Below are positions 15,914-26,096 of a DNA stretch of 64,000 bases, piece after piece. Numbering within the stretch: the stretch's first letter is position 1; every line of letters begins with the position of its first letter. Made by a program: the position numbers and the translations under genes. Source of the DNA: Fimbriimonadales bacterium (GTDB taxonomy: Bacteria > Armatimonadota > Fimbriimonadia > Fimbriimonadales > GBS-DC); assembly GCA_025998675.1 (NCBI GenBank), contig AP024673.1, positions 2,116,562-2,180,561 on the forward strand, given 5' to 3'. The notes under the pieces are model-generated. The model ran no database searches, was not told where the DNA came from, and saw nothing but the letters and a program-made list of their open reading frames with translations.

Positions 15914-18900
15914 ATCGCGCCGACACCCGCACGCACCTCCAGCTTCGGCGGGCGTACCAGCGGCTTGGTGGAGCGGAGCAGTACCTCGAAAGTCAATACC
16001 CCGCCAGAGGGCAGATCGCTTTCCGACAGAATCTGATAGGCGACGCCCTGACGCAGGAAGCTCTCGCCCGTGCGATTGAGCCACTCGACGCCGTCGGGCA
16101 GTTGCGCGGCGAGCGCCAGCGGACCGTCTATTGTCTCCCCGCTGATGTTCACGACCCGCCCGCGAAGCCTGTAGGCGTTCACGCGTGGGTCGTAGCGCAT
16201 CGGTTCGAGGTACAGGCGATAGCCCACTGTCAGCAGAGGCATCTCCTGCAGGGTGTAGGTCGCGACCGCTTGCAGGCTCACCGCTGCCGTGCCCGGATTG
16301 TTCACAACATTCGGCTGCGGCGGCAGGAACTGATTCGTGAGAAAACTGTTCGCCGGTGGGCGCGCGCCAAGCGTCGCCCGGCGCGAATCGTATGCGGATA
16401 GCGTCGCGCCTGTTTCACCCGTCGTTAGAAGCGCGGCAAACAGCCCCAGCGGGCGATTCGCTTTCCGCCCTGCAAACAGCGTCTCCAGCGGGATGGCGAC
16501 CTCCAAGCCTGTCGGCGGATCGCTGGGCGTGTTGCGGGGTCTCCAGGCGATTCGTGCAGGAACGCCCTCCAGCCAGTTCAATCGATCCGCGTCGAGCCGG
16601 TACACGCCCGCCTCCGCGCCCACCAGCGGCGGCGTCAGCGGGTCGCCCACGAAATTCGCCTCAGGCGCCGAGTGCAGCCCCCTGTGTCGGAAGACCCCTA
16701 TGGCAAATTCCGCGCCGAATCCCGCAGGCGGCGTCAGTTTGCGATTCGAAATCAGGCGCGCGGCAGGACCGCTGTCGTCGCTCAGCGTGTTGAGTTGAGA
16801 CAGCCCTGTGCCCAGCCCATAATCCACATCAAGGTACACCGCTACGCCGTTCAGCAGGTTCTCTGCAGGATCCACACGCCCCGCCAGCCCGATGTAGAGA
16901 TTCCGATGATCGTTGCGCACATACAGCGCATCGAGTCGGTTCAGATTCGAGGAAGGCGCGCGAGTCTGCGTGGCGATTGGCGTCCCCAGATCGCTCAGGT
17001 CGCCGTCTACAGCGATTCGCGGCTCCGGGCGGCGCAGGTAGAAAAAGGCGTAGAAATCAGTGAACAGTCCCGGACGATTGCCCGTGTCGGCGAACACCCG
17101 TACCTGCACCAGATGCAGCCCCTGCGCCAGATGCGAGAGATTCACACGCTCAAGCGCAAACTGCCCATCGGCAAGGCGTGTCATCGGGATAAAGCCGTCC
17201 GCCAGCCCCTCTGGTGTGTTGGTCAGGGGCTGCAGGTCGCCCAGCGCGACGCCGCTATTGAATCGCACCAGCGCACCGACGCCTGTGGCGTCCGTGCGCA
17301 CGCGAAGGGTCAGAAAATCGCCCGTCACGGTCGCCGCCTCGAAGCTGCGCCCCGTTGCGTAGGCTCCGCCGGGCGTGTTGACGGTCTGGAAGGGGTACTC
17401 CGCGCCTGTGAGTGCGTTGAAAAGCCGCACAGGGCGTTCCCCAGCGATGGGCTGGGGCGTGCGCGGCGCATATAGCACATAGCCGTAGGCGTTGTTGTCG
17501 TTGCTCGGCGCAGAGTTCGGCGGAACGGTAATCGTCACGCTCCCGTTCGCGCCCACCGTCACGGGCGGTCGCTGCCCCGAATAGTCCACCAGCACCGTGC
17601 CAGGCGCAAATGCAGTCTGCACCGTTGCGGTGAGGGGGGTCAGGTCGCCGCGATTGTTTAGCCCGACCAGCAGCAGGCTGTGCCCGTTTACCTGGCGCTC
17701 GTAGATGTAGAGGTTGTTGCTCACCCAGCGATTCACAAGGTTGCCCCGCGCGAAGCGTTTGCGCACATCAAGCAATCGCAGCAGGCTATCGTCGCCGTTG
17801 CCCAGCGCGTTGTAGCGTCCCGGACGCGGAAAGTGGCTCCAGTTGTTCGGCTCGATGTTATTGCCGTCGTAGTAAATCTTCGGTCTGCCCGGACGGGTGA
17901 GCAGCCATGCGTGCGCGAGGTTGTTCGAGCGCGGGGGACCATCGTCATGGCTCTGCACAAACCCGACTCCCAGATAACGCGCCAGCCCCCCAAACTCGTA
18001 GGGCAGCCCCGTGGAAGGGTCCGCGCCTATCGTGTTGCTCAGCGACGCGCCCAGATTGCCCAGTCCGTTGGAGTTGAAGAGATCCTTCATCATAAAGTTC
18101 ATCGGGAAATCGAGCAGATTCATCCCCGTTTTGGCGTACTCGCGCAGTTCATAGGCGTTGCCCGAATAGACCTCGCCGAACACATACAGCGACGGCTTAA
18201 TCCCCAGCAGGTAGGGCAGCAGATCGCCGTTGTTCACCGTTCCGCCGGGCTGCTGGGGCGTCCGCGCGAAAAAGCCGGGCGGCGTGTGGCGCACGGCGTC
18301 AATCCGATAGCCGTCGAACCCAATCACCTCCGTCAGAAACCATCCCCAGCGCTTCAGGTACTCGCGTATATCTTCTGCATAGGGCTGCCCCGTTGGATAG
18401 TAATGCGGATTCAGCGGGTTCCGCACGAAGCTGGGCTTGCCGAAAGCGTTGAACTGCGCGTAGCCCGGCAGGTTGAACGCGCCCGTGCGGGTGTTGTTGC
18501 CGTCCTCGTGCGCATAGTCCGCCAGACCCACGATGTCGTGATTCAGCGTGCCGAAGCCAAATGGGGGCGCGTTATTGAAGTCTATCTCGCTGTTGTTGGG
18601 ATCAGCCGTCGAGCGGATATGGAAGTCCTCCGGTATCACGCCCGGATAGCGGTCTATGGCGGTGCTGGCGCGATTGTCCGCGTGATTGGTCACCAGGTCG
18701 CAGTAGACCTCCAGCCCGAAGCGGTGCGCCAGCCGAATCAGCTCTATCAGTTCCTGCGTTGTGCCGTACTGTGTACGCACGGTGCCCTTCTGGAAGCGAT
18801 CGCCCAGATCGAACAGGTCAAACGGATTGTAGCCCACGCTGAACCCGCCGCCGCCCGACTTGACAGGCGAGGGGAGGTAAATGGCGCCGTAGCCCGCCTG

Positions 18901-19392
18901 AACCACTTCGGGCAGGCGCTGCATAATGGTACGGTAGTCGGTCTGGAACCACTGCAGAATCGGCGTCTCGCGGTATTGCGGCGCATAGCGTACCCAGACG
19001 CTGTAGTTCGCGCCGCCGTTGTTGTCAAAGCGCGTCTCGCCGCCTGCGCCTCGCGCACGGATGTAAAACTGCACATGAGTCCCCGCCGGGTAGGGCGGCA
19101 GCACCACATACCACTGCGTATTCCCGCCAGTATTGAAGTCGAATGAGAAATCGTATTCTCGTGTGGTCAGCCAATTATCGGTAGTGACGATTGCCTGTAC
19201 CGACTGCCCGGGCGCGATGGGGTTCGTTTGTGTGGTGATGGTGATGACCTGCCAGGGGTCAACCATTCCCAGTCGGCTGGGCAACTGATGGAAGCCCGTC
19301 GCAAAGAGGCGCGTGTTGCCAACCCAGTTCAGCTGGGCGCACGCCGTCGCCGCCCATAGCAGCAATCCCAGAACCATCCAGCCGCGTCGCAT
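15910..19392 (-). CDS. large secreted alpha-amylase-family enzyme (GH13) with C-terminal accessory modules
   Basis: About 1160 residues. A signal peptide ends at about residue 19 (ATACA-Q). Residues 45-135 look like an N-terminal starch-binding-type beta domain. The GH13 barrel spans about 145-600: region I CDLVTNHADN, region II GYRIDAVRH with nucleophile D365, region III VFGEVYSG with acid/base E407, and region IV VQSHDDGPPR with D483. The C-terminal 450 residues hold a probable sugar-binding module (RIAVDGDLSDLG to TGLEVAIPLETLF) and a final beta domain. It probably degrades starch-like glucans outside the cell. The start is ATG 19392, six bases after TATAAT (leaderless). Confidence 0.88.
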   Translation of the reverse strand: MRRGWMVLGLLLWAATACAQLNWVGNTRLFATGFHQLPSRLGMVDPWQVITITTQTNPIAPGQSVQAIVTTDNWLTTREYDFSFDFNTGGNTQWYVVLPPYPAGTHVQFYIRARGAGGETRFDNNGGANYSVWVRYAPQYRETPILQWFQTDYRTIMQRLPEVVQAGYGAIYLPSPVKSGGGGFSVGYNPFDLFDLGDRFQKGTVRTQYGTTQELIELIRLAHRFGLEVYCDLVTNHADNRASTAIDRYPGVIPEDFHIRSTADPNNSEIDFNNAPPFGFGTLNHDIVGLADYAHEDGNNTRTGAFNLPGYAQFNAFGKPSFVRNPLNPHYYPTGQPYAEDIREYLKRWGWFLTEVIGFDGYRIDAVRHTPPGFFARTPQQPGGTVNNGDLLPYLLGIKPSLYVFGEVYSGNAYELREYAKTGMNLLDFPMNFMMKDLFNSNGLGNLGASLSNTIGADPSTGLPYEFGGLARYLGVGFVQSHDDGPPRSNNLAHAWLLTRPGRPKIYYDGNNIEPNNWSHFPRPGRYNALGNGDDSLLRLLDVRKRFARGNLVNRWVSNNLYIYERQVNGHSLLLVGLNNRGDLTPLTATVQTAFAPGTVLVDYSGQRPPVTVGANGSVTITVPPNSAPSNDNNAYGYVLYAPRTPQPIAGERPVRLFNALTGAEYPFQTVNTPGGAYATGRSFEAATVTGDFLTLRVRTDATGVGALVRFNSGVALGDLQPLTNTPEGLADGFIPMTRLADGQFALERVNLSHLAQGLHLVQVRVFADTGNRPGLFTDFYAFFYLRRPEPRIAVDGDLSDLGTPIATQTRAPSSNLNRLDALYVRNDHRNLYIGLAGRVDPAENLLNGVAVYLDVDYGLGTGLSQLNTLSDDSGPAARLISNRKLTPPAGFGAEFAIGVFRHRGLHSAPEANFVGDPLTPPLVGAEAGVYRLDADRLNWLEGVPARIAWRPRNTPSDPPTGLEVAIPLETLFAGRKANRPLGLFAALLTTGETGATLSAYDSRRATLGARPPANSFLTNQFLPPQPNVVNNPGTAAVSLQAVATYTLQEMPLLTVGYRLYLEPMRYDPRVNAYRLRGRVVNISGETIDGPLALAAQLPDGVEWLNRTGESFLRQGVAYQILSESDLPSGGVLTFEVLLRSTKPLVRPPKLEVRAGVGAI

Positions 19393-19398
19393 GCGTAT

Positions 19399-19404
19399 AT
19401 TATA
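19399..19404 (-). promoter_or_regulatory. -10 box, leaderless GH13 gene
   Basis: TATAAT preceded by GGGC on the minus strand, six bases before the ATG at 19392. No ribosome site is possible between them. Confidence 0.65.
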
Positions 19405-19465
19405 GCCCAATCGTGCGACGCACGCACCTGAGGAGCGACGGTTGGGTTCACTCGCGCCGCATACC

Positions 19466-20314
19466 TCAGGCGATCAACAACAACTCGCAAAGCGCATCCA
19501 CCGTATCGCGCACGCGCTGACGCACAGACTCTGCAGTTTGCTTTTCAATCCGAATAAGCGTGTTCAGCTCAGCGACGGGATAGAGCGCCTCTGCAAGGGC
19601 ACTGTCCTCAATATCCCACAGATTTGCCTCCATAACCGACGCCGTGAGCAGCCGTACATCGCCTTCCGGCAGGTAGGGCGCGTGATGCTCGCCAATCGCC
19701 CGCACGATGCGCTCTGGCAACTTCCAGTGTTCGGCAATCATCGCGCCGATTTCCGCATGGTCGTAGCCGAACAGTTCCCGTTCGCGCATGATGCTGAACG
19801 GTTCACTGTCCGACTGGATTAGGGAATGGTAGACGCCCGGAAACCGCGCCGTCAGAAAAATCGCGCCGATATCGTGCAGCAATCCTGTGATATAGGCGTC
19901 TTCCGCAACCCGGTAGCCCCAGCGACAGGCGCGCGCGATTCCCTGAGCATACCCAGCGACGGCTACCGAGCGACGCCACAGGGCGCGCTCCAACTCGCTC
20001 ACCGCACGACTTCCCTGTATTGCTGCCGCCGCCGCCACGCCCAGAACTATCCCCTTCACTGCGTACACCCCCAGCAACATCAGTGCTTGCTGGAGCGTAC
20101 TCACCGCACGCGGGAGACCATAGTAAGCAGAGTTCGCAATCTGCAACACTCTCCCACACAGCACAGGCTCCGCCTTGAGAAGCGTCTCGACCTCGCCCAG
20201 AGTCGCAGTCTCGGACTCCAGAAGCTCCACCAGTCGCATCACGGCTCTGGGCAGAGGTTGAAGCGCTTTAACCGAAGCCTCAACCTCTCTCCGTACCACT
20301 ACACTGATTGGCAT
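19466..20314 (-). CDS. HDOD domain signalling protein
   Basis: A 282-residue protein made of an HDOD fold, a divergent relative of HD phosphohydrolases used in signal transduction. Visible landmarks are LQPLPRAVMRLVELLES, VLCGRVLQIANSAYYGLPR, TLQQALMLLGVYAVKGIVLGV, GLLHDIGAIFL (an HD-like pair) and YDHAEIGAMIAEHWKLPERIVRAIGEHH. There is no GGDEF, EAL or receiver domain attached. Its partners and output are unknown. ATG 20314 is preceded at once by GAGAGGAG, so GTG 20299 is an alternative start. It is divergent from rsmG. Confidence 0.88.
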   Translation of the reverse strand: MPISVVVRREVEASVKALQPLPRAVMRLVELLESETATLGEVETLLKAEPVLCGRVLQIANSAYYGLPRAVSTLQQALMLLGVYAVKGIVLGVAAAAAIQGSRAVSELERALWRRSVAVAGYAQGIARACRWGYRVAEDAYITGLLHDIGAIFLTARFPGVYHSLIQSDSEPFSIMRERELFGYDHAEIGAMIAEHWKLPERIVRAIGEHHAPYLPEGDVRLLTASVMEANLWDIEDSALAEALYPVAELNTLIRIEKQTAESVRQRVRDTVDALCELLLIA

Positions 20315-20326
20315 CTCCTCTCAGGG

Positions 20327-20332
20327 TATTAT
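20327..20332 (+). promoter_or_regulatory. -10 box for rsmG
   Basis: GGGTATTAT 28 bases before the rsmG ATG, with CTGGAG as ribosome site between them. Confidence 0.45.
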
Positions 20333-20360
20333 GGGTATCTGCGCCTGAATTCTGGAGACT

Positions 20361-21095
20361 ATGCACGCACAAATCGGCGACTGGGCAATGCTGGAGCAAG
20401 CCGCCGCGTGGGGAATCGCGCTCAATACCCCCGCGCGTGAGCAGCTTGCGCACTACCTCACGCTCGTTTATGAGGCGAACCAGCGAATGAATCTCACGCG
20501 CGTACCCCCTGAACAGGCTGTGGGGCGACATCTGATGGATTCGCTCTGTCTGCTTGCTGTTTATGCGCCTCCGGAAGGCGCGCAGCTGCTGGACATCGGC
20601 TCGGGCGCAGGGCTGCCTGGGATTCCTCTGGCGATTGTGCGCCCTGACCTGCGCCTGACCCTGCTCGACTCGCACGGCAAAACGGTTCAGTTCCTGCGAG
20701 AGGCATGCGACGCGCTGAATTTGCCGGCAACTGTCGTGCATGCCCGTGCGGAAGAGTGGGCGCACACGCCCGCCGCTCGCGAACAGTTCGATGTCGCCGT
20801 TGCCCGAGCCGTCGCAAAGATGCCCATCCTCGCGGAGCTGATGACGCCCTTCCTGAAAACAGGCGGCGTGGGACTTGCCCTCAAGAGCGTAAACGAGCGC
20901 GAGGAGATTTCACAGGCAGCTCCTGCCGCGCGGATTCTGGGAGCAACGCTGGAATTGCACCCGATCACTCTTGAAACCGAGCAGGGAACTGTCGAGCGAG
21001 CAATTGGACTTCTGCGTAAGGCGCGCGCCACGCCGAAGCAATACCCACGCGCGTGGAAACAGATTCTCAACCGCCCGCTGGGGGGCAAACCGTGA
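20361..21095 (+). CDS. rsmG: 16S rRNA (guanine-527-N7) methyltransferase
   Basis: A 244-residue RsmG/GidB. The N-terminal helices (YLTLVYEANQRMNLTRV) and the Rossmann motif LLDIGSGAGLPGIPLAIVRPD are characteristic. So are TLLDSHGKTVQFLREA (SAM ribose-binding acidic residue) and FDVAVARAVAKMPILAELMTPFLK. It methylates G527 of 16S rRNA. In many bacteria rsmG lies beside parAB and oriC, and here the DnaA-box cluster is 1.1 kb downstream. The stop overlaps the following GTG start (GTGA). Confidence 0.95.
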   Translation: MHAQIGDWAMLEQAAAWGIALNTPAREQLAHYLTLVYEANQRMNLTRVPPEQAVGRHLMDSLCLLAVYAPPEGAQLLDIGSGAGLPGIPLAIVRPDLRLTLLDSHGKTVQFLREACDALNLPATVVHARAEEWAHTPAAREQFDVAVARAVAKMPILAELMTPFLKTGGVGLALKSVNEREEISQAAPAARILGATLELHPITLETEQGTVERAIGLLRKARATPKQYPRAWKQILNRPLGGKP

Positions 21096-22213
21096 GGGTG
21101 GGCATCGACGCGCGGTTGCTCACAGGCGCGTACACGGGCGATCGCACCTACTGGCGCGGGCTTCTCACGGCGTTCTCGCAGCTGCTGGATCCGAAGGCGC
21201 ATCGGCTGATTCTCTTTTCCACGCGCCTCATTCCCGACGGAACGCTGCCCGAATCGCCTCTTTACGAGCATGTTGTTGCGCCCGCGCGCTCCGATCGGCT
21301 CTGGAGCCTGTTTCAGCTGCCGAAGCTTGCCCGCACACACGGTTGCGACCTCGTACACACCCAGTATACGGTTTCGCCCTTTTTTCGCACACCAACCGTC
21401 ACGACCGTACATGACATCTCGTTTCTGATAGAGCCGCGCTGGTTTCCGCTGAAGGACAGGATTCTGCTGCGCCTGACTGTGCCCGCCTCGTGTCGCCGCG
21501 CGCGGCGCGTGTTGACCGTCTCGGAAACCTCGCGCGAGGACATCATCGAGAGGCTGGGCTTGCCCCCTGAGAAGGTGGTCGCCACGCCCAACGGTTTGCC
21601 TGAGGGATTCCACCCGATTCCGAAGGCAGAAGCGCAGGCATGGGCGCGTGAACGGTACGGCATTCAGTCGCCCTTTGCGCTGGCAGTGGGCGTGCTTCAG
21701 CCGCGCAAGAACTGGCAGCTCGCGATACAGGCGGTCGCTCTGGCGCGCGAGCAATACGAGCTGCCGCTCACGCTCGTGCTGACCGGCAAAGCGGGCTGGG
21801 CGCGCCGCTTGCTGGATCATGCCAAACGAGTGTGGGTTCAGGGCGACTGGCTGATAGAGACGGGCTATGTGCCCGACGAACATCTGGTGTGGCTCTACAA
21901 CGCGGCGGAGGTAATGCTCTACCCTTCCTTCTACGAGGGTTTCGGATTGCCGCCGCTGGAAGCGATGGCGTGCGGGACGCCCGTGATTGCCTCCAACGGC
22001 GGCGCACTGCCCGAAGTGGTCGGTTCTGGAGGAATCTTGCTCCCTCCCGACCAGCCCGGCATGTGGGCGAACGCCATCCGCACTCTCCTTGCCAGCGACG
22101 CCTACCGCAACGCCCTCACCGAACAGGCGCTCACGCAGGCGAAACGCTTCTCCTGGCGCACCACCGCTGAGCGCACCTGGCAGGCATATCAGCAGGCGGT
22201 GAATTGTGGATAA
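21092..22213 (+). CDS. glycosyltransferase family 1 (GT4-type fold)
   Basis: A 373-residue GT-B glycosyltransferase. The N-terminal half holds [23 protein letters not shown] and [14 protein letters not shown], then [15 protein letters not shown]. The C-terminal half has [16 protein letters not shown], the nucleotide-sugar motif [26 protein letters not shown] (E-x7-E type, with Glu in [10 protein letters not shown]), and LPEVVGSGG. It most resembles mannosyl- or rhamnosyltransferases of cell-surface glycans; the substrate is unknown. The start is GTG 21092 overlapping the rsmG stop. The last codons form part of the first DnaA box (22205-22213). Confidence 0.9.
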   Translation: MRVGIDARLLTGAYTGDRTYWRGLLTAFSQLLDPKAHRLILFSTRLIPDGTLPESPLYEHVVAPARSDRLWSLFQLPKLARTHGCDLVHTQYTVSPFFRTPTVTTVHDISFLIEPRWFPLKDRILLRLTVPASCRRARRVLTVSETSREDIIERLGLPPEKVVATPNGLPEGFHPIPKAEAQAWARERYGIQSPFALAVGVLQPRKNWQLAIQAVALAREQYELPLTLVLTGKAGWARRLLDHAKRVWVQGDWLIETGYVPDEHLVWLYNAAEVMLYPSFYEGFGLPPLEAMACGTPVIASNGGALPEVVGSGGILLPPDQPGMWANAIRTLLASDAYRNALTEQALTQAKRFSWRTTAERTWQAYQQAVNCG

Positions 22214-22538
22214 CTCGCCTGTGAATTGTGGAAAACTCTGTGGATAACCCTGTGGAAAACCCCGAATCGCCCCGTTTTCCACAGAGTTATCCACAGTGGA
22301 TCCACAGTTTTCCACAGAGTTTTCCACATCGAAACCCCCGATGTTTAGCGTGGCTAATTAAACACTCAGTCAGTAGACAAAAGTTGCAATTTGAGTTCAG
22401 AATCGCCCTCTGAAACCCCTGAAATTCGTCGACCGCGCGGTCGAAGTAGACAAAGTTATCCACAATTCCACAATGACCTACTACTACCATGGATTCTCTA
22501 TATGTATAGGGGCATGGGAATTAGTTGCGTGTGGAAAA
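22205..22538. other. oriC: probable chromosomal replication origin (DnaA-box cluster)
   Basis: Four perfect TTATCCACA boxes: 22205-22213 (reverse), 22239-22247 (reverse), 22287-22295 and 22456-22464. Six TTTTCCACA boxes: 22227-22235 and 22251-22259 (reverse), 22275-22283, 22308-22316, 22320-22328, and 22530-22538 (reverse). The main cluster switches orientation at about 22265. To its right lies a relatively A/T-rich stretch (about 22340-22395, with CTAATTAAAC) that could unwind. Nearby rsmG, parA and parB agree with an origin. dnaA and dnaN are not in the window, and carB is the right neighbour. Confidence 0.82.
22345..22357 (-). repeat. TTAGCCACGCTAA palindrome, fourth copy, in the origin region
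   Basis: On the minus strand the sequence reads TTAGCCACGCTAAACATC, an 18-base match to the copy at 934-951. A TTTGAGTTCAGAATCG string at about 22389-22404 parallels the TTGAGTTCAAATCG repeats at 1284 and 1319. This is the only copy seen outside the 0.9-1.1 kb block. Confidence 0.6.
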
Positions 22539-22600
22539 CTCGAACGCGCCCCCCTGTAGGATACCCGAAGGCTGTCCCATAACAAGCAAATCGTACAGGT

Positions 22601-22612
22601 TTTTCATGAAAA
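22601..22612. promoter_or_regulatory. palindrome TTTTCATGAAAA between oriC and carB
   Basis: A perfect 12-base palindrome within GGTTTTTCATGAAAAC. It resembles the GGTTTTCATGTGAAAACC site beside parB. It may be a ParB-type or other regulator site; no direct evidence is available. Confidence 0.3.
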
Positions 22613-22644
22613 CTTGCCTTCGGGTTCGAATCGCTGCTGTTGGG

Positions 22645-22650
22645 GTATAC
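22645..22650 (+). promoter_or_regulatory. -10 box for carB
   Basis: GGGGTATACT, 50 bases before the carB ATG, with GGAGGAG as ribosome site just before the start. Confidence 0.55.
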
Positions 22651-22700
22651 TGCAGGGCGTCCCTTTAAGTCCGTCCAGCGAGGCGACAAGGGAGGAGACT

Positions 22701-25700
22701 ATGCCGAAAGACACATCGTTGCGCAAGGTGCTGGTGATTGGCTCTGGTCCGATAATTATCGGGCAGGCAGCCGAGTTTGACTACTCTGGTTCGCAGGCGT
22801 GCCGTTCCCTTCGCGAAGAAGGGCTGGAAGTGGCGTTGATTAACTCCAATCCCGCGACGATAATGACCGACCCCGACACTGCCGACCGCGTGTATATTGA
22901 GCCGCTGACGGTGGAGTTCGCCGAGCGCGTGATTGCACAGGAGCGTCCCGACGGCTTGCTGCCGACGCTGGGGGGGCAGACGGGGCTGAATCTGGCGACG
23001 GAGCTGGCAGTGCGGGGCGTTCTCGACAAGTACGGCGTGCGCCTGCTGGGGACGCCGCTCACGGCGATTCAAGCCGCCGAAGACCGCGAGAAGTTCCGCG
23101 ACCTGATGCGCCAGATTGGCGAGCCTGTGCCCGAATCGTGGATTGTGGAGAGCCTCAGCGAGCTGCGGCGCGTGGCGGAGATTGCGCCCTACCCGTGTAT
23201 CGTGCGCCCTGCCTACACGCTGGGCGGCACAGGCGGCGGAATCGCACACACGCCCGACGAGCTGCTTGAGATTGGCGCGCGCGGGCTGGAACTTTCGATG
23301 CGCTCGCAGATTCTGGTGGAGCGCTCTCTGCTGGGCTGGAAGGAGATTGAGTACGAGGTGATGCGCGACGGCGCAGACAACGCCATCGTGGTGTGCAATA
23401 TGGAGAACCTCGACCCGATGGGCGTGCATACGGGCGATTCGATGGTCGTTGCGCCGTCGCAGACGCTGAGCGATTTCGAGTATCAGCTGCTGCGCACGGC
23501 GTCGCTGCGAATCATTCGCGCGCTGGGCATTCAGGGCGGGTGCAATGTGCAGCTCGCGCTCAACCCCAACGGCAGCGACTACTATGTGATTGAGGTGAAC
23601 CCGCGCGTGAGCCGCTCCAGCGCGCTGGCGTCCAAAGCGACGGGCTACCCGATTGCGCGTATCGCGGCGAAAATCGCGATTGGATTGCGCCTGGATGAGA
23701 TTCGCAACCCCATCACGGGCACTTCGGCGGCGTTCGAGCCTGCGCTGGACTACTGCGTGGTCAAAATCCCGCGATTCCCGTTCGACAAGTTCCCGACGGG
23801 CGACCGCACGCTGGGCACGCAGATGAAGGCGACGGGCGAGGTGATGGCGATTGACCGTACCTTCGAGGGAGCGCTGATGAAGGCGGTGCGCGGGCTGGAG
23901 GTGGGCGTGAGCGACCTGCGCTATCCGCCCGCCGCGCGCCTCAGCCCGATGGAACTGGAGACGCTGATTGCGACGCCCAACGACATGCGCCTGTTCTATG
24001 TCGCCGAGGCGTTCCGACGCGGCTGGCTTGTCGAGGAGGTTCACGGGCTGAGCAAGATAGATCCATGGTTCCTGCATCGCATTCGACGCCTGGTAGAGAT
24101 GGAGCAGGAGCTGATCGCGCGCAGCGCGGAGGTGCGGGAGGCGCTGTCTGCTCTTGCGTTGGATTCGTGGCAAGTGCGTAAAGCGCCGTCTGTATGGAGT
24201 GCGGAAGCGGAGCTTCCGCATGCTGAAGCGGACGCTTCAGCACTCCAAATTCCGCGCCCGAGCGCACCCGCAGACACGGGTACGGTTGCTTCACTGCTCC
24301 GCCGCGCCAAAGAGTGGCAGTTTGGCGATCGGTTTCTGGCGCAAATCACGGGGCTGAGCGAGGCGCAGGTACGCGCAGGGCGCAGGGCGCTGGGCATCCT
24401 GCCCGCTTTCAAGATGGTGGATACCTGCGCAGGCGAGTTCGAGGCGCAGACGCCCTACTTCTACAGCACCTATCACGGCGCATCCGATCGCCCTGCGCCT
24501 GCGCATCCCCGCAAGGCGCTCGTGCTGGGGTCGGGACCCATCCGAATCGGGCAGGGAATCGAGTTCGACTACTCCGCCGTACACGCCGTGCGCACGCTGC
24601 GCGAACACGGCTACTATGCAATGATTCTCAACAATAACCCCGAAACCGTCTCGACGGACTTCGATATCTCCGACGCGCTCTACTTCGACCCCATCACGAC
24701 GGAGGATGTAATGAACCTGCTGGAGTACGAGGCGGGCGAGTCGGGCGCGCCTATCCCCGTGCTGGTGCAGTTTGGTGGGCAGACGGCAATCAACCTTGTT
24801 CGCTCACTGCAGGGTTTCGGGGTTCCGATTCTGGGCACGCCGCCTGAGTCCATCGAGCTGGCGGAAGACCGTCGCCAGTTCGACGCGCTGCTGGAGCGGC
24901 TGGGCGTGCCGCGTCCGTCGGGGCGCGCTGTGACGACGCTGGAAGATGCACGGGCGGCGGCGCACGCCGTCGGCTACCCCGTGCTGGTGCGCCCCTCCTT
25001 TGTGCTGGGCGGGCGTGCGATGGAGATTGTGCGCTCCGACGCCGAGCTGGAGACCTACTGGCGCTCAGCGGTGCTGGCGTTCCCCGACGCGCCCGTGCTG
25101 GTCGACAAATACATCGAGGGCAAAGAGGCGGAGGTAGACCTCATCGGCGACGGCGAGCGGTTCCTCATCCCCGCAATTATGGAGCATATCGAGCGGGCGG
25201 GCGTGCATTCGGGCGACAGTATGACCGTCGTGCCGCCGCAGACGCTCGGCGCATCGGAACAGGCGCAGATTCGCGACTACAGCCTCCGTCTGGGGCGCGC
25301 GTTGCACGCCTGCGGGCTGCTGAACATCCAGTTCGTCGTGCAGGACGGGCAGGTGTATGTGATAGAGGTCAACCCGCGCGCCAGCCGCACGGTGCCCTAC
25401 CTGTCCAAGATTACCGACATCCCGATGGTACGTCTGGCGGTCGCGGCGCAGCTGGGGCAGCCCCTGCCCTTCACGGAGACCGCCGCCGACCCGACGCGCG
25501 GGCGAATCGCGGTCAAAGCGCCCGTGTTCTCCAGCCTGAAGCTGCGGCAGGTAGAGGTCGCGCTGGGACCCGAAATGCGCTCCACGGGCGAGGTGATGGG
25601 GATTGATGTGAGCTACGCCGCTGCGCTCTATAAGGCGCTGACGGCGGCGGGCGTCAAAATCCCCCGCATGGGCAGTGTGTTGCTCACGCTGGCGGACAAG

Positions 25701-26096
25701 GACAAGCCCGAGGGCGTCGCGCTGGCGCGGGCGTTTCTGGCGAAGGGGTTCCGCCTGCTGGCGACGGCGGGCACGGCGCAGACGCTACAGACAGCGGGCT
25801 TGCCCGTGCAGACGGTTCCCAAAATCGGCGCGGGCAGCCCCAACCTGCTGGACTACATCACGGGCAAGCGCGTGCAATTGCTGGTCAACACCCCCAGCCC
25901 TGACCGACGCGCCGAGCAACAGGGGCTGCTGATTCGCCGCGCCGCCGTCGAATCGGGCGTGCCGTGCCTGACCGCGCTGGACACCGCATGGGCGCTGCTG
26001 CACGCGCTGGACGCCGCCGAATGGCAGGTGCATCCCATCGGGCAGTTCGAGCGGGCGGCGGTCTCGACTATGACTGCCCGTGCAGTACCGCAATAA
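22701..26096 (+). CDS. carB: carbamoyl-phosphate synthase large subunit, with an in-frame palindromic insert
   Basis: A 1131-residue synthetase making carbamoyl phosphate for arginine and pyrimidines with CarA, which is not in the window. First ATP-grasp half: [19 protein letters not shown], then [20 protein letters not shown]. Second half: [19 protein letters not shown], then [18 protein letters not shown]. The C-terminal 130 residues are the MGS-like allosteric domain. It is about 60 residues longer than usual. The extra lies between the oligomerisation-domain helices (about residues 485-530), where codons 499-516 are made of a 53-bp repeat found twice elsewhere in the window. The start ATG 22701 follows GGAGGAG. 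The 3' end overlaps convergent hpt by 29 bases. Confidence 0.96.
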   Translation: MPKDTSLRKVLVIGSGPIIIGQAAEFDYSGSQACRSLREEGLEVALINSNPATIMTDPDTADRVYIEPLTVEFAERVIAQERPDGLLPTLGGQTGLNLATELAVRGVLDKYGVRLLGTPLTAIQAAEDREKFRDLMRQIGEPVPESWIVESLSELRRVAEIAPYPCIVRPAYTLGGTGGGIAHTPDELLEIGARGLELSMRSQILVERSLLGWKEIEYEVMRDGADNAIVVCNMENLDPMGVHTGDSMVVAPSQTLSDFEYQLLRTASLRIIRALGIQGGCNVQLALNPNGSDYYVIEVNPRVSRSSALASKATGYPIARIAAKIAIGLRLDEIRNPITGTSAAFEPALDYCVVKIPRFPFDKFPTGDRTLGTQMKATGEVMAIDRTFEGALMKAVRGLEVGVSDLRYPPAARLSPMELETLIATPNDMRLFYVAEAFRRGWLVEEVHGLSKIDPWFLHRIRRLVEMEQELIARSAEVREALSALALDSWQVRKAPSVWSAEAELPHAEADASALQIPRPSAPADTGTVASLLRRAKEWQFGDRFLAQITGLSEAQVRAGRRALGILPAFKMVDTCAGEFEAQTPYFYSTYHGASDRPAPAHPRKALVLGSGPIRIGQGIEFDYSAVHAVRTLREHGYYAMILNNNPETVSTDFDISDALYFDPITTEDVMNLLEYEAGESGAPIPVLVQFGGQTAINLVRSLQGFGVPILGTPPESIELAEDRRQFDALLERLGVPRPSGRAVTTLEDARAAAHAVGYPVLVRPSFVLGGRAMEIVRSDAELETYWRSAVLAFPDAPVLVDKYIEGKEAEVDLIGDGERFLIPAIMEHIERAGVHSGDSMTVVPPQTLGASEQAQIRDYSLRLGRALHACGLLNIQFVVQDGQVYVIEVNPRASRTVPYLSKITDIPMVRLAVAAQLGQPLPFTETAADPTRGRIAVKAPVFSSLKLRQVEVALGPEMRSTGEVMGIDVSYAAALYKALTAAGVKIPRMGSVLLTLADKDKPEGVALARAFLAKGFRLLATAGTAQTLQTAGLPVQTVPKIGAGSPNLLDYITGKRVQLLVNTPSPDRRAEQQGLLIRRAAVESGVPCLTALDTAWALLHALDAAEWQVHPIGQFERAAVSTMTARAVPQ
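24195..24247 (+). repeat. 53-bp cloverleaf-like palindromic element, copy 1, in frame inside carB
   Basis: Outer arms TGGAGTGC and GCACTCCA enclose two adjacent hairpins, GCGGAAGC/GCTTCCGC and GCTGAAGC/GCTTCAGC, joined by AT. Copy 3 (55353-55405) is the reverse complement of this one apart from one loop. With the flanking TA and AA the shared unit is about 57 bases, a whole number of codons. In carB it is read as [18 protein letters not shown] without a stop. Confidence 0.85.

Noticed and set aside
17680-19146. Long plus-strand frame antisense to the GH13 gene
   Set aside because: No domain features; the opposite strand carries an intact GH13 enzyme.
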